From positions 1,612,001-1,676,000 of the forward strand of contig NZ_CP075371.1 in NCBI RefSeq assembly GCF_018459925.1: a stretch of DNA of 64,000 bases, written 5' to 3'. A model generated the notes under the pieces. The model saw only the letters and a program-made list of their open reading frames with translations. It was not told where the DNA came from and did not search any database. The DNA comes from Nocardioides aquaticus. GTDB taxonomy: Bacteria; Actinomycetota; Actinomycetes; Propionibacteriales; Nocardioidaceae. Below are positions 52,656 through 62,244 of the stretch, in pieces. Position 1 is the stretch's first letter; the number at the start of each line of letters is the position of its first letter. The position numbers and the translations under genes were made by a program.

Positions 52656-52775
52656 CGTGAGGTGCCTAACAATCTCTACGGGCTGGGGAGAATCGGGAAG
52701 CTGGTGAGAATCCGGCACGGGACCCGCTGCGGTGACCTGGACATTGATCCAGGAAGTCCGAAGGCCGGCCTCACG
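52656..52775 (+). promoter_or_regulatory. Cobalamin riboswitch 1
   Basis: The aptamer core is recognisable: GCTGGTGAGAATCCGGCAC, GGGACCCGCTGCGGTGA and AGGAAGTCCGAAGGCCGGCC. A perfect 7-bp closing stem CGTGAGG (52656-52662) with CCTCACG (52769-52775) bounds it. It lies 61 bases before the cobA start; that spacer contains the GGGAGG ribosome site, so B12 binding probably lowers translation of cobA. It would give feedback on the pathway. Confidence 0.85.
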
Positions 52776-52836
52776 ACCGCATGCGCCAGCAACCCGCGGG
52801 CGTGCTCAAGCCAGGCAGAGTGAGCGGGAGGCCCAA

Positions 52837-53910
52837 ATGCCAGCGCAGGAAGAAACCACCCGTAACACCACTGAGCCCGGATCCGCTCGTGTGGCGGACC
52901 ACCCACTCCAAATGGACGTGGTGGGTGCGAAAGCATTGGTGCTCGGTGGTGACGAGCACGCGGCCGTGGACGTGGCGCGGCTGCTCAGTGCCGGAGCGCA
53001 CGTGACCGTGCACGCCACCCGGGCCTGCGCCTACGTGGAGGACCTCGCCACCCGGTGCCTGATCACCTGGGTCAGACACGAGGCGACGTTGGAGGAGGTG
53101 GTGTCTGCGGACCTGACGCTGCGGCCCCGCCTCCGCTCCCAGCCGCGGCCGGCCGGACTGGACGAGAAAGGCGCCCAGGGGCAAGTGACTCTGGTCGGCG
53201 GGGGACCGGGGGCCGTCGACCTGATGACGCTCGCGGGACGCGAGGCCATCGCCAAGGCAGATGTGGTGGTGATCGACCGGCTCGCTCCGTGGGAAGCCCT
53301 GACCTGGGCCCGGCCGGACGCGGAGATCGTCGACGTGGCCAAGATCCCCTTCGGACGGTTCACCAGTCAAGAGGAGATCAATCGCATCCTGGTTGACCGG
53401 GCGCTCGCGGGCCAGCAAGTGGTCCGCCTCAAGGGCGGGGACTCCTTTGTCTTCGGTCGTGGCCACGAAGAGCTGGAGGCGTGTCGCGAGGCCGGCGTTC
53501 CGGCCCGGGTGATCCCCGGGGTCACCTCGAGCATCGCGGTGCCGGGGGCCGCCGGTATCCCGGTGACGCACCGCGGCCTGACGCAGGGGTTCACGGTCGT
53601 GTCTGGCCATGTTCCACCTGGCCATCCGGAGTCGAGCTTGGACTACGCAGCGCTTGCCCGCTGCGGGACCACGCTGGTGTTCCTGATGGGAGTGGGCACG
53701 CTGGATGCGATCACCGCCGAGCTGTGCGCGGTGGGCATGGACGCGGCGACCCCTGCGGCCGTGATCGCCGACGGCACCCACCTCCACCAACGAGTCATCA
53801 CCGCGTCTCTCGCCTCGATCGCCGAAGTTGCCCACGACGCCGGGATCCGAGCCCCGGCGGTCGTTGTCATCGGCCAGGTGGTCTCGCTGCGAAGGACGGG
53901 GTCGCCATGA
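52837..53910 (+). CDS. cobA: Uroporphyrinogen-III C-methyltransferase with N-terminal siroheme-synthase-like remnant
   Basis: From ATG 52837 (GGGAGG six bases upstream) the protein has 357 residues. Residues about 117-345 are SUMT: VTLVGGGPGAVDLMTLAG, VVVIDRL, VRLKGGDSFVFGRGHEEL and VIPGVTSSIAVPGAAGIPVT. It transfers two methyl groups to uroporphyrinogen III to make precorrin-2. The first about 115 residues resemble the NAD-binding part of CysG (ALVLGGDEHAAVDVARLLSA) but are too short for the full dehydrogenase/chelatase, so this part is probably non-catalytic. It is controlled by the riboswitch before it and overlaps the next gene by ATGA. Confidence 0.92.
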   Translation: MPAQEETTRNTTEPGSARVADHPLQMDVVGAKALVLGGDEHAAVDVARLLSAGAHVTVHATRACAYVEDLATRCLITWVRHEATLEEVVSADLTLRPRLRSQPRPAGLDEKGAQGQVTLVGGGPGAVDLMTLAGREAIAKADVVVIDRLAPWEALTWARPDAEIVDVAKIPFGRFTSQEEINRILVDRALAGQQVVRLKGGDSFVFGRGHEELEACREAGVPARVIPGVTSSIAVPGAAGIPVTHRGLTQGFTVVSGHVPPGHPESSLDYAALARCGTTLVFLMGVGTLDAITAELCAVGMDAATPAAVIADGTHLHQRVITASLASIAEVAHDAGIRAPAVVVIGQVVSLRRTGSP

Positions 53911-54791
53911 ACGACGATGTGACCGCGCCCGTCGTGCTCGTGGGCATGTCGGCGCGCGAGGTGCAGGCGCACAACCTGCTGCACGAGGTCGCCCACGAGC
54001 ATGACGCCACGGTCGCCTTCCTGCAGCTGGGAGACCCGTCGCTCTCCGCGGAGCTGACACGGCTCGCTGACCTGGGTGCACAGCGGATCGTCCTCGTGGG
54101 CGTCAGCCTCGGCGCGCTCGCGCCCGCGGTCTCCTGGCTGCGCCGCATCGCCGCGCACTGGTGGCGCGAGCGAGCGGAGCAGAGGCCCATCGTCGAGGTC
54201 GCCACCCGGCTCGCCGACGGGGTCGACCAGGTGCGCCAGGTGCTTGCCGTACGGCGTGAGGTGACGGGCGCCGAGGCAGGCCTCGAGTCCGCAGCTTGGG
54301 AGGACGTGCCCGGGCACCGCCACCAGGTGCTGGTCTGTCGCGGTCCCCGCTGCACGGCGATGGGGTCCGACCGGACCGCCGAGGCCGTGATCCTCGAGCT
54401 GATGCGGCTGGGCCAGTCGGACGACGACGTACTCATCACCCACACCGGCTGCCAGTTCCCCTGCAACCACGCGCCGGTCGTCAGCGTCCAGCCCGACGAC
54501 GTCTGGTACGGCGACGTCGATCCCGACGTCGCCCGGCAGATCGTCGCGGAGCACCTCGTTGGTAGGCGTCCCGTGGAGTCCGCACGGCTGCCCAGGACCC
54601 GCGGCGCCAGGCCGGCGACGAGCCGCTCGTCTAGAGTGATGACCGAAAGTCTCGTGGAACAGGAACCCGGTCGATTCCGGGGCGGTTCCGCCACTGTGAT
54701 GCCGGATCAGGGTCCACCTGACCGGCTCAGCCAGACACTGGCCACGGGACCTCCGACGACGAGGGGCGAGAACCCCCTGGGAGAACCATGA
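53907..54791 (+). CDS. CbiX-like / (2Fe-2S) ferredoxin-like protein; frame runs through riboswitch 2
   Basis: The first about 100 residues resemble a sirohydrochlorin chelatase (CbiX) half (LADLGAQRIVLVGVSLGALA). Residues about 135-225 are a thioredoxin-fold 2Fe-2S ferredoxin domain with cysteine pairs in LVCRGPRCTAMGSDRTAE and THTGCQFPCNHAPVV. The conserved part ends around 54590. After that the frame stays open for about 65 further residues, right across the second cobalamin riboswitch, and stops at TGA 54789-54791, overlapping cobN. That tail is not protein-like and may be accidental. The gene probably supplies electrons or cobalt handling for the corrin pathway; the exact role is unproven. 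Confidence 0.75.
   Translation: MNDDVTAPVVLVGMSAREVQAHNLLHEVAHEHDATVAFLQLGDPSLSAELTRLADLGAQRIVLVGVSLGALAPAVSWLRRIAAHWWRERAEQRPIVEVATRLADGVDQVRQVLAVRREVTGAEAGLESAAWEDVPGHRHQVLVCRGPRCTAMGSDRTAEAVILELMRLGQSDDDVLITHTGCQFPCNHAPVVSVQPDDVWYGDVDPDVARQIVAEHLVGRRPVESARLPRTRGARPATSRSSRVMTESLVEQEPGRFRGGSATVMPDQGPPDRLSQTLATGPPTTRGENPLGEP
54649..54750 (+). promoter_or_regulatory. Cobalamin riboswitch 2
   Basis: Typical core: GGAACCCGGTCGATTCCGG, GGCGGTTCCGCCACTGTGA and CTCAGCCAGACACTGG. The closing stem GTCTCGTGG (54649-54657) pairs with CCACGGGAC (54742-54750) with one G-U. Downstream a short hairpin AGGGG/CCCCT (about 54761-54777) stands directly before the GGGAG ribosome site of cobN, a plausible translational switch. 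It lies within the open frame of the preceding gene. Confidence 0.9.
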
Positions 54792-57700
54792 AGATCGCGC
54801 TGCTGTCCACCTCCGACACCGACCTGCTCTCGGCCCGAGCTTCGGGAGCCGACTACGTCTGGGCCAACCCGTCGAGGCCCGGGCACCAGTCGATGGCCGA
54901 GGTCATCGAAGGTGCCGACCTAGTCGTCGGTCGGATCCTCGGTTCGCCGCAGGACCTGTGCTCGGGGTTCGCGCGCATCCGGGACACCGGGATGCCGATG
55001 GTGGTGCTGGGCGGTGAGCAGCAGCCCAGCGCCGAGCTGATGGAGATGTCGTCGGTGCCGATCGGCGTCTGCGCCGAGGCCCACCGCTACCTCGCCGAGG
55101 GTGGCCCGGCCAATCTCGCCCAGCTGCACGCATTCCTCTCCGACACCGTGCTGCTGACCGGTGAAGGTTTCGAGGCGCCGTCCGAGATCCCGGCCTGGGG
55201 CATCGTGGAGCGCCCCTCGGCTCCGGCAGACATGGACTTGCCCCGCGTGGGCGTGCTGTTCTACCGCGCCCACCAGGCCAGCGGCAACACCGCCTTCGCC
55301 CACGTCCTGGCCGACGCCGTGGACGCCACCGGCGAAGCGGTCGGCGTGCCGATCTTCTCGTCGTCGCTGCGCGCTGCCCCCGACTCCCTGTACGACGCCT
55401 TGGGCACCCTCGACGCATTGGTCGTCACCGTGCTCGCCGCCGGTGGGAGCCAGCCGGCCACGGCCAGCGCCGGTGGCGAGGACGAAGCGTGGGACGTACA
55501 GCGGATGGCGGCGCTCGACATCCCCATCCTGCAAGGGCTCTGCCTCACCAGCAGCCGGGCCGAGTGGGAGGCCTCCAGCGATGGCTTGACCCCGCTCGAC
55601 TCCGCGAGCCAGATTGCGATCCCCGAGTTCGACGGCCGCATCATCACTGCGCCCTTCTCCTTCAAGGAGATCGACAAAGATGGCCTGCCGCGGTACGTCG
55701 CCGACCCCGAGCGGTGTGCGCGCGTGGCCGGCATCGCGGTCAACCACGCCCGGCTCCGCAGCATCCCCACCAGCGAGCGGAGGGTGGCGCTGATGCTGTC
55801 GGCGTACCCGACGAAGCACTCGCGCGTCGGCAACGCGGTCGGCCTGGACACGCCGGTCTCCACGATCCGGCTGCTGCGCAGGATGCGCGACGAGGGCTAC
55901 GATCTCGGCCAGCCGGGCACGATCCCCGGGCTCGACGAGGACGACGACACCGTCGCCGGCGACACGTTGATCCATGCGCTGATCGCTGCGGGGGGCCAGG
56001 ACGAGGAGTGGCTGACCAGCGCCCAGCTCACCGACGCCCACGTGCGGATCACGAAGGCCGACTACGACGCGTGGACCAGCGACGTGCCGTCGACGCTGAT
56101 GGGTGACATCACCGAGACCTGGGGCGAGTCGCCCGGGACCCTGTTCGTGAATGACGACGGTGAGATCGTGCTCGCCACCATCACCGCCGGCAACGTGGTG
56201 TTGCTGATCCAGCCGCCGCGCGGCTTCGGCGAGAACCCCGTGGCGATCTACCACGACCCCGACATGGCTCCGTCGCACCACTACCTCGCGGCGTACCGAT
56301 GGCTGGAGCGAGGCTTCGGCGCACACGCCGTCGTGCACCTCGGCAAGCACGGGTCGATGGAGTGGCTGCCGGGCAAGAACGCCGCACTGTCCGCCGACTG
56401 CGCGACGGACGCCGCCATCTCCAACATGCCGCTGATCTACCCCTTCCTGGTCAACGACCCGGGCGAGGGCGCCCAGGCCAAACGCAGGGCGCACGCGACC
56501 ATCGTCGACCACCTGATCCCGCCGATGGCCCGCGCCGAGTCGTACGGCGACATCGCCAAGCTTGAGCAGCTCCTCGACGAGCACGCCAACATCGCCGCCA
56601 TGGACCCGGCCAAGCTGCCCGCGATCCGTGGCGAGATCTGGCAGCTGATGCACGCCGCGGAGATGCACCGGGACCTGGGCCTCGAGGAGCGGCCGGACGA
56701 CGAGACGTTCGACGACTTCATCCTGCACGTTGATGGCTGGCTGTGCGAGATCAAGGACGCCCAGATCCGCGACGGGTTGCACGTCCTCGGCCAGGCGCCC
56801 AACGGCGAGGCACGGGTCAACCTGGTGTTGGCGATCCTGCGTGCGTCCCAGGTGTGGGGTGGCCAGTCCGCGGCGGTGCCCGGACTGCGCGCCGCGCTCG
56901 GGCTCAAGGAGAACGCGGAAGCAGCCGGCGCGGTCGACGAGATCGAGCGACAGGCCCGTGCCCTGGTCCAGGGGATGGAGGACGCCGGGTGGATTCCGGA
57001 CGCCGCAACCGGCCTTCACGACGACCCCCAGGTGCAACAGGTCCTCCACTTCGCAGCCATCCAGGTGGTGCCGAGGCTGGGTCGGACCACCGACGAGCTG
57101 GACGCGATCCTGCACGCGCTCGACGGCGGTTTCGTGCCGGCTGGGCCGTCGGGTTCGCCCCTGCGCGGGCTGGTCAACGTGCTCCCGACCGGGCGCAACT
57201 TCTACACCGTCGACCCTCGTGCGGTGCCGTCCCGGTTGGCGTGGCAGACCGGGCTGGCGATGGCGGAGAGCTTGGTGCAGCGCTACCTCGACGACACCGG
57301 CGGCTACCCGGAGTCGGTGGGACTCAGCGTGTGGGGCACGAGCGCGATGCGCACGAGCGGCGACGACGTGGCCGAGGTTCTCGCCCTGCTGGGGGTCCGG
57401 CCCGAATGGGACGAGGCGTCGCGCCGCGTCAGCGACTTGCACGTCGTCCCGCTGGAGGAGTTGGGTCGTCCACGCATCGACGTCACGGTGCGGATCTCCG
57501 GCTTCTTCCGCGATGCCTTCCCCCACGTGGTGGCCATGCTCGACGACGCCGTCAAGCTGGTGGCCGGTCTCGAGGAGCCGCTCGACCAGAACTTCGTGCG
57601 CGCCCACACGCAGGCCGACCTGGCCGAGCACGGCGACGAACGCCGTGCCACCACGCGCATCTTCGGCTCCAAGCCCGGGTCGTACGGCGCCGGCATCCTG

Positions 57701-58381
57701 CAACTGGTCGAGTCCGGGACCTGGCGCGACGACAAGGACCTGGCCGAGGTCTACACCGCCTGGGGCGGGTTCGCATACGGGCGAGGGCTGGACGGGGCCC
57801 CGGCCGCGGACGACATGCGCGCCAACTACCGGCGGATCAAGGTGGCGGCGAAGAACATCGACACCCGCGAGCACGACATCGCCGACTCCGATGACTACTA
57901 CCAGTACCACGGCGGCATGGTCGCAACCGTGCGGGCGCTGACCGGGGCCGACCCCAAGGCCTACGTCGGTGACTCGACCACCCCCGATGCGGTGCGCACC
58001 CGGACCCTGCAGGAGGAGACCAACCGCGTCTTCCGAGCCCGCGTGGTCAACCCGCGGTGGATCAGCGCCATGCAACGGCACGGCTACAAGGGTGCGTTTG
58101 AGCTGGCGGCAACCGTCGACTACCTGTTCGGCTTCGACGCGACGGCAGGAGTGGTGCACGACTGGATGTACGCCAGCCTGGCCAAGGAGTACGTCCTCGA
58201 CGAGACCAACCAGGCGTTCATGCGGCAGTCCAACCCGTGGGCGTTGCGCGGCATCGTGGAGAAACTGCACGAGGCGATCGACCGCGGTCTGTGGGCCGAG
58301 CCCGACCCGGACGTGGTCGCCGCAATGCAGGAGGTCTACCTCGACTTCGAGGGGGACCTCGAGGACCGTCACGGTGGCTGA
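54788..58381 (+). CDS. cobN: Cobaltochelatase subunit CobN
   Basis: A 1197-residue large subunit of the aerobic cobaltochelatase (CobN/BchH family), which inserts cobalt into hydrogenobyrinic acid diamide with the CobS/CobT-type AAA partners. Full family length. Recognisable segments are VGVLFYRAHQASGNTAFAHV (about residue 155), PYTKHSRVG-like AYPTKHSRVGNAVGLDTP, HLGKHGSMEWLPGKN (metal/tetrapyrrole site, about 518), SVWGTSAMRTSGDD and RISGFFRDAFPHVV. It is under riboswitch 2. The end overlaps cobF by eight bases. Confidence 0.95.
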   Translation: MKIALLSTSDTDLLSARASGADYVWANPSRPGHQSMAEVIEGADLVVGRILGSPQDLCSGFARIRDTGMPMVVLGGEQQPSAELMEMSSVPIGVCAEAHRYLAEGGPANLAQLHAFLSDTVLLTGEGFEAPSEIPAWGIVERPSAPADMDLPRVGVLFYRAHQASGNTAFAHVLADAVDATGEAVGVPIFSSSLRAAPDSLYDALGTLDALVVTVLAAGGSQPATASAGGEDEAWDVQRMAALDIPILQGLCLTSSRAEWEASSDGLTPLDSASQIAIPEFDGRIITAPFSFKEIDKDGLPRYVADPERCARVAGIAVNHARLRSIPTSERRVALMLSAYPTKHSRVGNAVGLDTPVSTIRLLRRMRDEGYDLGQPGTIPGLDEDDDTVAGDTLIHALIAAGGQDEEWLTSAQLTDAHVRITKADYDAWTSDVPSTLMGDITETWGESPGTLFVNDDGEIVLATITAGNVVLLIQPPRGFGENPVAIYHDPDMAPSHHYLAAYRWLERGFGAHAVVHLGKHGSMEWLPGKNAALSADCATDAAISNMPLIYPFLVNDPGEGAQAKRRAHATIVDHLIPPMARAESYGDIAKLEQLLDEHANIAAMDPAKLPAIRGEIWQLMHAAEMHRDLGLEERPDDETFDDFILHVDGWLCEIKDAQIRDGLHVLGQAPNGEARVNLVLAILRASQVWGGQSAAVPGLRAALGLKENAEAAGAVDEIERQARALVQGMEDAGWIPDAATGLHDDPQVQQVLHFAAIQVVPRLGRTTDELDAILHALDGGFVPAGPSGSPLRGLVNVLPTGRNFYTVDPRAVPSRLAWQTGLAMAESLVQRYLDDTGGYPESVGLSVWGTSAMRTSGDDVAEVLALLGVRPEWDEASRRVSDLHVVPLEELGRPRIDVTVRISGFFRDAFPHVVAMLDDAVKLVAGLEEPLDQNFVRAHTQADLAEHGDERRATTRIFGSKPGSYGAGILQLVESGTWRDDKDLAEVYTAWGGFAYGRGLDGAPAADDMRANYRRIKVAAKNIDTREHDIADSDDYYQYHGGMVATVRALTGADPKAYVGDSTTPDAVRTRTLQEETNRVFRARVVNPRWISAMQRHGYKGAFELAATVDYLFGFDATAGVVHDWMYASLAKEYVLDETNQAFMRQSNPWALRGIVEKLHEAIDRGLWAEPDPDVVAAMQEVYLDFEGDLEDRHGG

Positions 58382-59174
58382 TGGGGGCCGGCGGGTCCGG
58401 CTCATCGGAGTCGGCCCGGGTGATCCCGACCAGGTGACTTTCGAGGCCGTGCGGGCGATGCGAGAGGTGGCGTTCTTTGTCGTCGCGGACAAGTCGCCCC
58501 GTGGAGGGATGCCCGATCCCTTGGTCAACGCACGCGAGCGGCTGCTGGACCGGCACCTCGACGCCTCCCCCGTCATCGTGCGGGTCGAGGATCCCGAGCG
58601 CGAGCGGCGCCCCGACCGGACGGCGGCGGTCGACGACTACGCCGCGGTGGTCGCTTCCTGGCACGCGGCGCGGGCCGAGGCGTTCGAGCAGGCGCTGCTC
58701 GACAACGACGGGGATGCGGGCTTCCTGGTCTGGGGAGACCCGGCCTTCTACGACTCCACGATCCGGGTCGTCGAGCAGGTTCGCGCCCGCGGCAACGTGG
58801 CCTTCGAGATCGAGGTCGTCCCGGGCATCTCCAGCCTCCAGCTGCTCGCCGCCCGGCACGCGATCGTGCTCCACGAGGTCAGCGAGCCGCTCCACGTCAC
58901 CACCGGCCGGCGCCTGAGCGAGGCGGTCGACGCCGGCCAGCGCAACATCGTGGTGATGCTCAACCGCGAGATCGACGTCACCGGGCTCGAGGACTGGCAC
59001 ATCTGGTGGGGCGGCAACCTAGGCACGCCCCACGAGGAGCTCGTCTCCGGTCGCGTCGGCGACGTGCTCGACCGGATCGAGCAGGCACGCGAACGCGCAA
59101 GAGCGGCGGCGGGCTGGGTGATGGACATCTACCTCGTACGCCAAGCCACACCGTCGCGGGAGACACAGCCGTGA
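58374..59174 (+). CDS. cobF: Precorrin-6A synthase (deacetylating) CobF
   Basis: A 266-residue tetrapyrrole methylase that methylates C-1 of precorrin-5 and releases acetate to give precorrin-6A. Motifs are VRLIGVGPGDPDQVTFEAVR at the N-terminus, GFLVWGDPAFYDSTIRVVEQ near residue 117 and VVPGISSLQLLAARH. A C-terminal WHIWWGGNLGTPHEEL is typical of CobF. GTG 58374 is inferred as the start, inside the cobN end; the earlier in-frame start lies in a shadow of cobN. Overlaps the next gene by GTGA. Confidence 0.88.
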   Translation: MADGGRRVRLIGVGPGDPDQVTFEAVRAMREVAFFVVADKSPRGGMPDPLVNARERLLDRHLDASPVIVRVEDPERERRPDRTAAVDDYAAVVASWHAARAEAFEQALLDNDGDAGFLVWGDPAFYDSTIRVVEQVRARGNVAFEIEVVPGISSLQLLAARHAIVLHEVSEPLHVTTGRRLSEAVDAGQRNIVVMLNREIDVTGLEDWHIWWGGNLGTPHEELVSGRVGDVLDRIEQARERARAAAGWVMDIYLVRQATPSRETQP

Positions 59175-59512
59175 CCCTGCCCGACCGCGACGTGCTGCTG
59201 TGCCGCGACTGCTGCTGTGGCAGCGGGTCCAAGCACCCGCGCACCGACCACGGCGCCCAGCGAGAGGCATTGCTCGCGTGTTCGGGGGTCGACGGCGTCC
59301 GGGTGCGGGTCGTGGACTGCCTCGACCAGTGTGACCGCAGCAACGTGGTGCTCGTGCGTGACTTCACGGCCGGTCGCCGCCCGCACGACACGTGGCTGGG
59401 CGGTGTCCTCGACGCCACGGCGACCGAGCAGGTCGTCGCCTGGGTCACGGCTGGCGGCACCCTGCCCACGGAACTGAAGTCGCACTGCTTCGGGCAGGTA
59501 GCGCGCGGATGA
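59171..59512 (+). CDS. Small (2Fe-2S) ferredoxin-like protein
   Basis: A 113-residue protein with a cysteine-rich N-terminus (LLCRDCCCGSGSKHP) and a second cysteine pair (VVDCLDQCDRSNVV), the arrangement of thioredoxin-fold 2Fe-2S ferredoxins. The GTG start overlaps cobF and the end overlaps cobQ. Placement inside the cob operon suggests electron delivery to a corrin-ring enzyme such as a CobG-type oxygenase, which is not in this window. Function inferred. Confidence 0.75.
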   Translation: MTLPDRDVLLCRDCCCGSGSKHPRTDHGAQREALLACSGVDGVRVRVVDCLDQCDRSNVVLVRDFTAGRRPHDTWLGGVLDATATEQVVAWVTAGGTLPTELKSHCFGQVARG

Positions 59513-60986
59513 GCGCGCTGCTGGTCGCCGGCACCACCTCCGACGCGGGCAGAGCATTGTTACGACGGGCCTGTGCCGGGCGTTCGCCAGGCGCGGGATC
59601 TCCGTGGCGCCGTTCAAGTCGCAGAACATGAGCAACAACTCGATGGTCACCCGCGACGGCGCCGAGATCGGCCGCGCGCAATGGGTGCAGGCGCTCGCGG
59701 CGCGCGCCGAGCCCGAGGCCGCGATGAACCCGGTGCTGCTCAAGCCGGGCAGCGACCAGCGCAGCCACGTCGTCGTGATGGGCCGGCCCGCGGGCGAGGT
59801 CACCTCGCGCGACTTCGTCGACGGCCGGCGTCACCTCGCCGCCGCGGCGTACGCAGCGTTCGACGACCTCTCCTCCCGGTTCGACCTGGTCGTCGCGGAA
59901 GGTGCCGGCAGCCCCGCTGAGATCAACCTGCGGCAGAGCGACTACGTGAATATGGGGCTGGCCCGGCACGCGGACCTCCCGGTCGTCGTGGTCGGGGACA
60001 TCGACCGCGGGGGCGTGTTCGCGGCGATGTTCGGCACCATCGCCCTGCTGGAGCCGGCTGACCAGCGGCTGGTGGTGGGCTTCGTGGTCAACAAGTTCCG
60101 CGGTGATGAGTCCCTGCTCGCGCCGGGACTTCGCTCACTGGAGAAGCTGACCGGACGCCGGGTGTTCGGCACCCTGCCGTGGCGACCCGACCTGTGGCTG
60201 GACTCCGAGGATGCGCTCGACCTGGCGGGACGGCGAGCCGGTGACGGCGCCGCGCTCAGGGTCGCGGTCGTGCGGTTGCCCCGGGTCAGCAACTTCACCG
60301 ACGTCGACGCACTCGGGCTCGAGCCGGGGCTCGACGTCGTCTTCGTCACCGACCCGCGCGCGCTGAGTGACGCCGACCTCGTGGTGCTGCCCGGCACACG
60401 CTCGACCATCGCCGACCTCGCCTGGCTGCGCGCGCGGGGGCTTGACCGGGCCATCCTCGCCCACGCTGGGCATGGTCGACCGGTGCTCGGCATCTGCGGC
60501 GGCTTCCAGATGCTTGGGCACGAGATCGCCGATCCTCAGGGCGTCGAAGGTGCAGCCGGCGCCGTCGTCGAGGGGCTCGGACTCCTCGACGTACGCACGG
60601 AGTTCGCCGCCGAGAAGGTGCTGCGGCTCCCGGTCGGTGACGGACTGGGCGCCCCGGCGACGGGTTACGAGATCCACCACGGGATGATCGTGCGTGGCTC
60701 CGGAGAGGAGTTCCTCGGTGGAGCCCGGTGCGGGGCCGTCTTCGGGACCATGTGGCACGGCAGCCTGGAGGGCGACCTGTTCCGGTCGGCGTTCCTGGCC
60801 GAGGTCGCTGCCGCAGCCGGTCGGGTGTGGTCGCCGAGCGCGGTCAGCTTCGCTGCGGCGCGTGAGCGCCGGCTCGACCTGCTCGGCGATCTCGTCGAGC
60901 AGCACCTCGACGTGGACGCCCTGCTGGCTCTGGCTCGCGACGGTGCTCCGGACCTGCGGGTGCTCCCGCCGGGGGTGATGTCGTGA
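59509..60986 (+). pseudogene. cobQ: Cobyric acid synthase CobQ with one-base frameshift in the P-loop
   Basis: CobQ amidates four side chains of the corrin ring. The start MSALLVAGTTSDAG (59509) is in one frame and the rest, from the segment ending in APFKSQNMSNNSMV, is in another. Inserting one A at about 59551 turns GGC-AGA-GCA into GGC-AAG-AGC and yields GKSIVTTGLCRAFARRG, a proper Walker A region, and a 492-residue protein of normal length. The amidotransferase triad cysteine is in LGICGGFQMLG (near 328), histidine in MWHGSLEGD. As written, the protein is broken at the catalytic lysine. Either cobQ is a recent pseudogene or the base is a sequencing loss. ATG 59604 cannot give an active synthetase domain. 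Confidence 0.88.
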
Positions 60987-61720
60987 CCGTCCTCCTGCTC
61001 GGCGGCACCGGGGAGGCCCGGGACTTCGCGGCCGCCCTCGTCGCGGACGGCGTGGCCGTCGTGTCGTCGCTGGCCGGTCGGGTGAACCGTCCGCGGCTGC
61101 CCGTGGGCGAGGTCCGGTCAGGTGGCTTCGGGGGTGCCGACGGTCTGCGGAAGTGGGCGCGGGAGAACCACGTGACGGCGGTCGTGGACGCCACCCATCC
61201 CTTCGCCGCCACGATCTCGGCCAACGCTGCCGAGGCCTGCAGCGGGACGCTGCCGCTGCTTCGGTTGCAACGACCCGGCTGGTCCTCGCGCCCCGGTGCG
61301 TCGGCCTGGCACTGGGTCGACGACCACGCCGAGGCGGCGGCTGTGACTGCTGGCCTGGGCGCGCGGCCGTTCCTGACGATCGGCCGCCAGTCGCTGGGCC
61401 ACTTCGTGACGCCACTCGCCGAGGCTGGTGTGCTGGCGCGGGTGGTGGACCCGCCGGAGATCGCATTGCCCTTGGTCTGGCGCGTCGTGCTCGGACGTGG
61501 GCCCTACACGCTCGAGGGGGAGCAGACGGCGATGCGCGAGCACCGCGCCGACGTCCTCGTCACCAAGGACTCGGGAGGCGCTCACACCGAGGCCAAGCTG
61601 GACGCTGCCGAGATCCTCGGCGTGCCTGTCGTCGTCGTCAGCCGCCCGGCCCCACCGGCGGGGGTCGAGACCGTCGACGACGTCGATGCTGCGGTGAACT
61701 GGGTGCGGGGCCGGCGATGA
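60983..61720 (+). CDS. cobK: Precorrin-6A reductase CobK
   Basis: A 245-residue NADPH-dependent reductase that makes precorrin-6B. The N-terminal VLLLGGTGEARDFAAAL and the VDATHPFAATISANAAEAC segment (residues about 70) are typical of CobK/CbiJ, as are LGARPFLTIGRQSLGHF and VTKDSGGAHTEAKLDAA. The GTG start overlaps cobQ; the end overlaps cobU by ATGA. Confidence 0.93.
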   Translation: MTVLLLGGTGEARDFAAALVADGVAVVSSLAGRVNRPRLPVGEVRSGGFGGADGLRKWARENHVTAVVDATHPFAATISANAAEACSGTLPLLRLQRPGWSSRPGASAWHWVDDHAEAAAVTAGLGARPFLTIGRQSLGHFVTPLAEAGVLARVVDPPEIALPLVWRVVLGRGPYTLEGEQTAMREHRADVLVTKDSGGAHTEAKLDAAEILGVPVVVVSRPAPPAGVETVDDVDAAVNWVRGRR

Positions 61721-62244
61721 AGGTGCTGGTCACGGGCGGGGTCCGCTCCGGCAAGTCACGCCACGCGGAGGGGCTGCTCGATGCCTACCCTGTGGTCACG
61801 TACGTCGCTCCCGGCCCGACCATCGACGAGGACCCCGACCCCGACTGGGCGGAGCGCATCGCCGCGCACCGGTCTCGACGGCCCGCGACTTGGACCACCC
61901 TGGAGAGCCGTGACCTCGCCGCCGCGCTGACCACACCGGGGCCGGTGCTCGTCGACTGCCTCGGCACCTGGCTCACCGCCGTCCTCGACCGCGAGCAGGC
62001 CTGGGAGCGTCCGGGTCCGCAGGTGCATGAACTGGTCGAGAACTACATCTCCGCCGCGGTCGCCGAGCTCCGGCGGGCGACCGGACCCGTGGTGCTGGTG
62101 ACCAACGAGGTCGGGCTTGGGGTGGTGCCGGCGCACCGCTCGGGTCGGCTGTACCGCGACCTGCTGGGCCTCACCAACCAGCGACTCGGGGTGGACTGCG
62201 ACGAGGTGCACCTGGTGGTCGCCGGATGCGTGTTGGTGCTCTGA
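61717..62244 (+). CDS. cobU: Adenosylcobinamide kinase / guanylyltransferase CobU
   Basis: A 175-residue bifunctional enzyme (CobU/CobP) that phosphorylates adenosylcobinamide and adds GMP. It has the P-loop VTGGVRSGKSRHAEGL at the start, the HRSRRPATW guanylylation-type histidine segment near 50, VLVDCLGTWLTAVL and VLVTNEVGLGVVPAHRSGR. ATG 61717 overlaps cobK. It ends 11 bases before the convergent cobD end, with no evident terminator between. Confidence 0.92.
   Translation: MKVLVTGGVRSGKSRHAEGLLDAYPVVTYVAPGPTIDEDPDPDWAERIAAHRSRRPATWTTLESRDLAAALTTPGPVLVDCLGTWLTAVLDREQAWERPGPQVHELVENYISAAVAELRRATGPVVLVTNEVGLGVVPAHRSGRLYRDLLGLTNQRLGVDCDEVHLVVAGCVLVL

Noticed and set aside
54920..58576. 1218-codon minus-strand frame over cobN
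   Set aside because: Shadow frame rich in arginine, histidine and valine with no family features; cobN on the plus strand is unambiguous.
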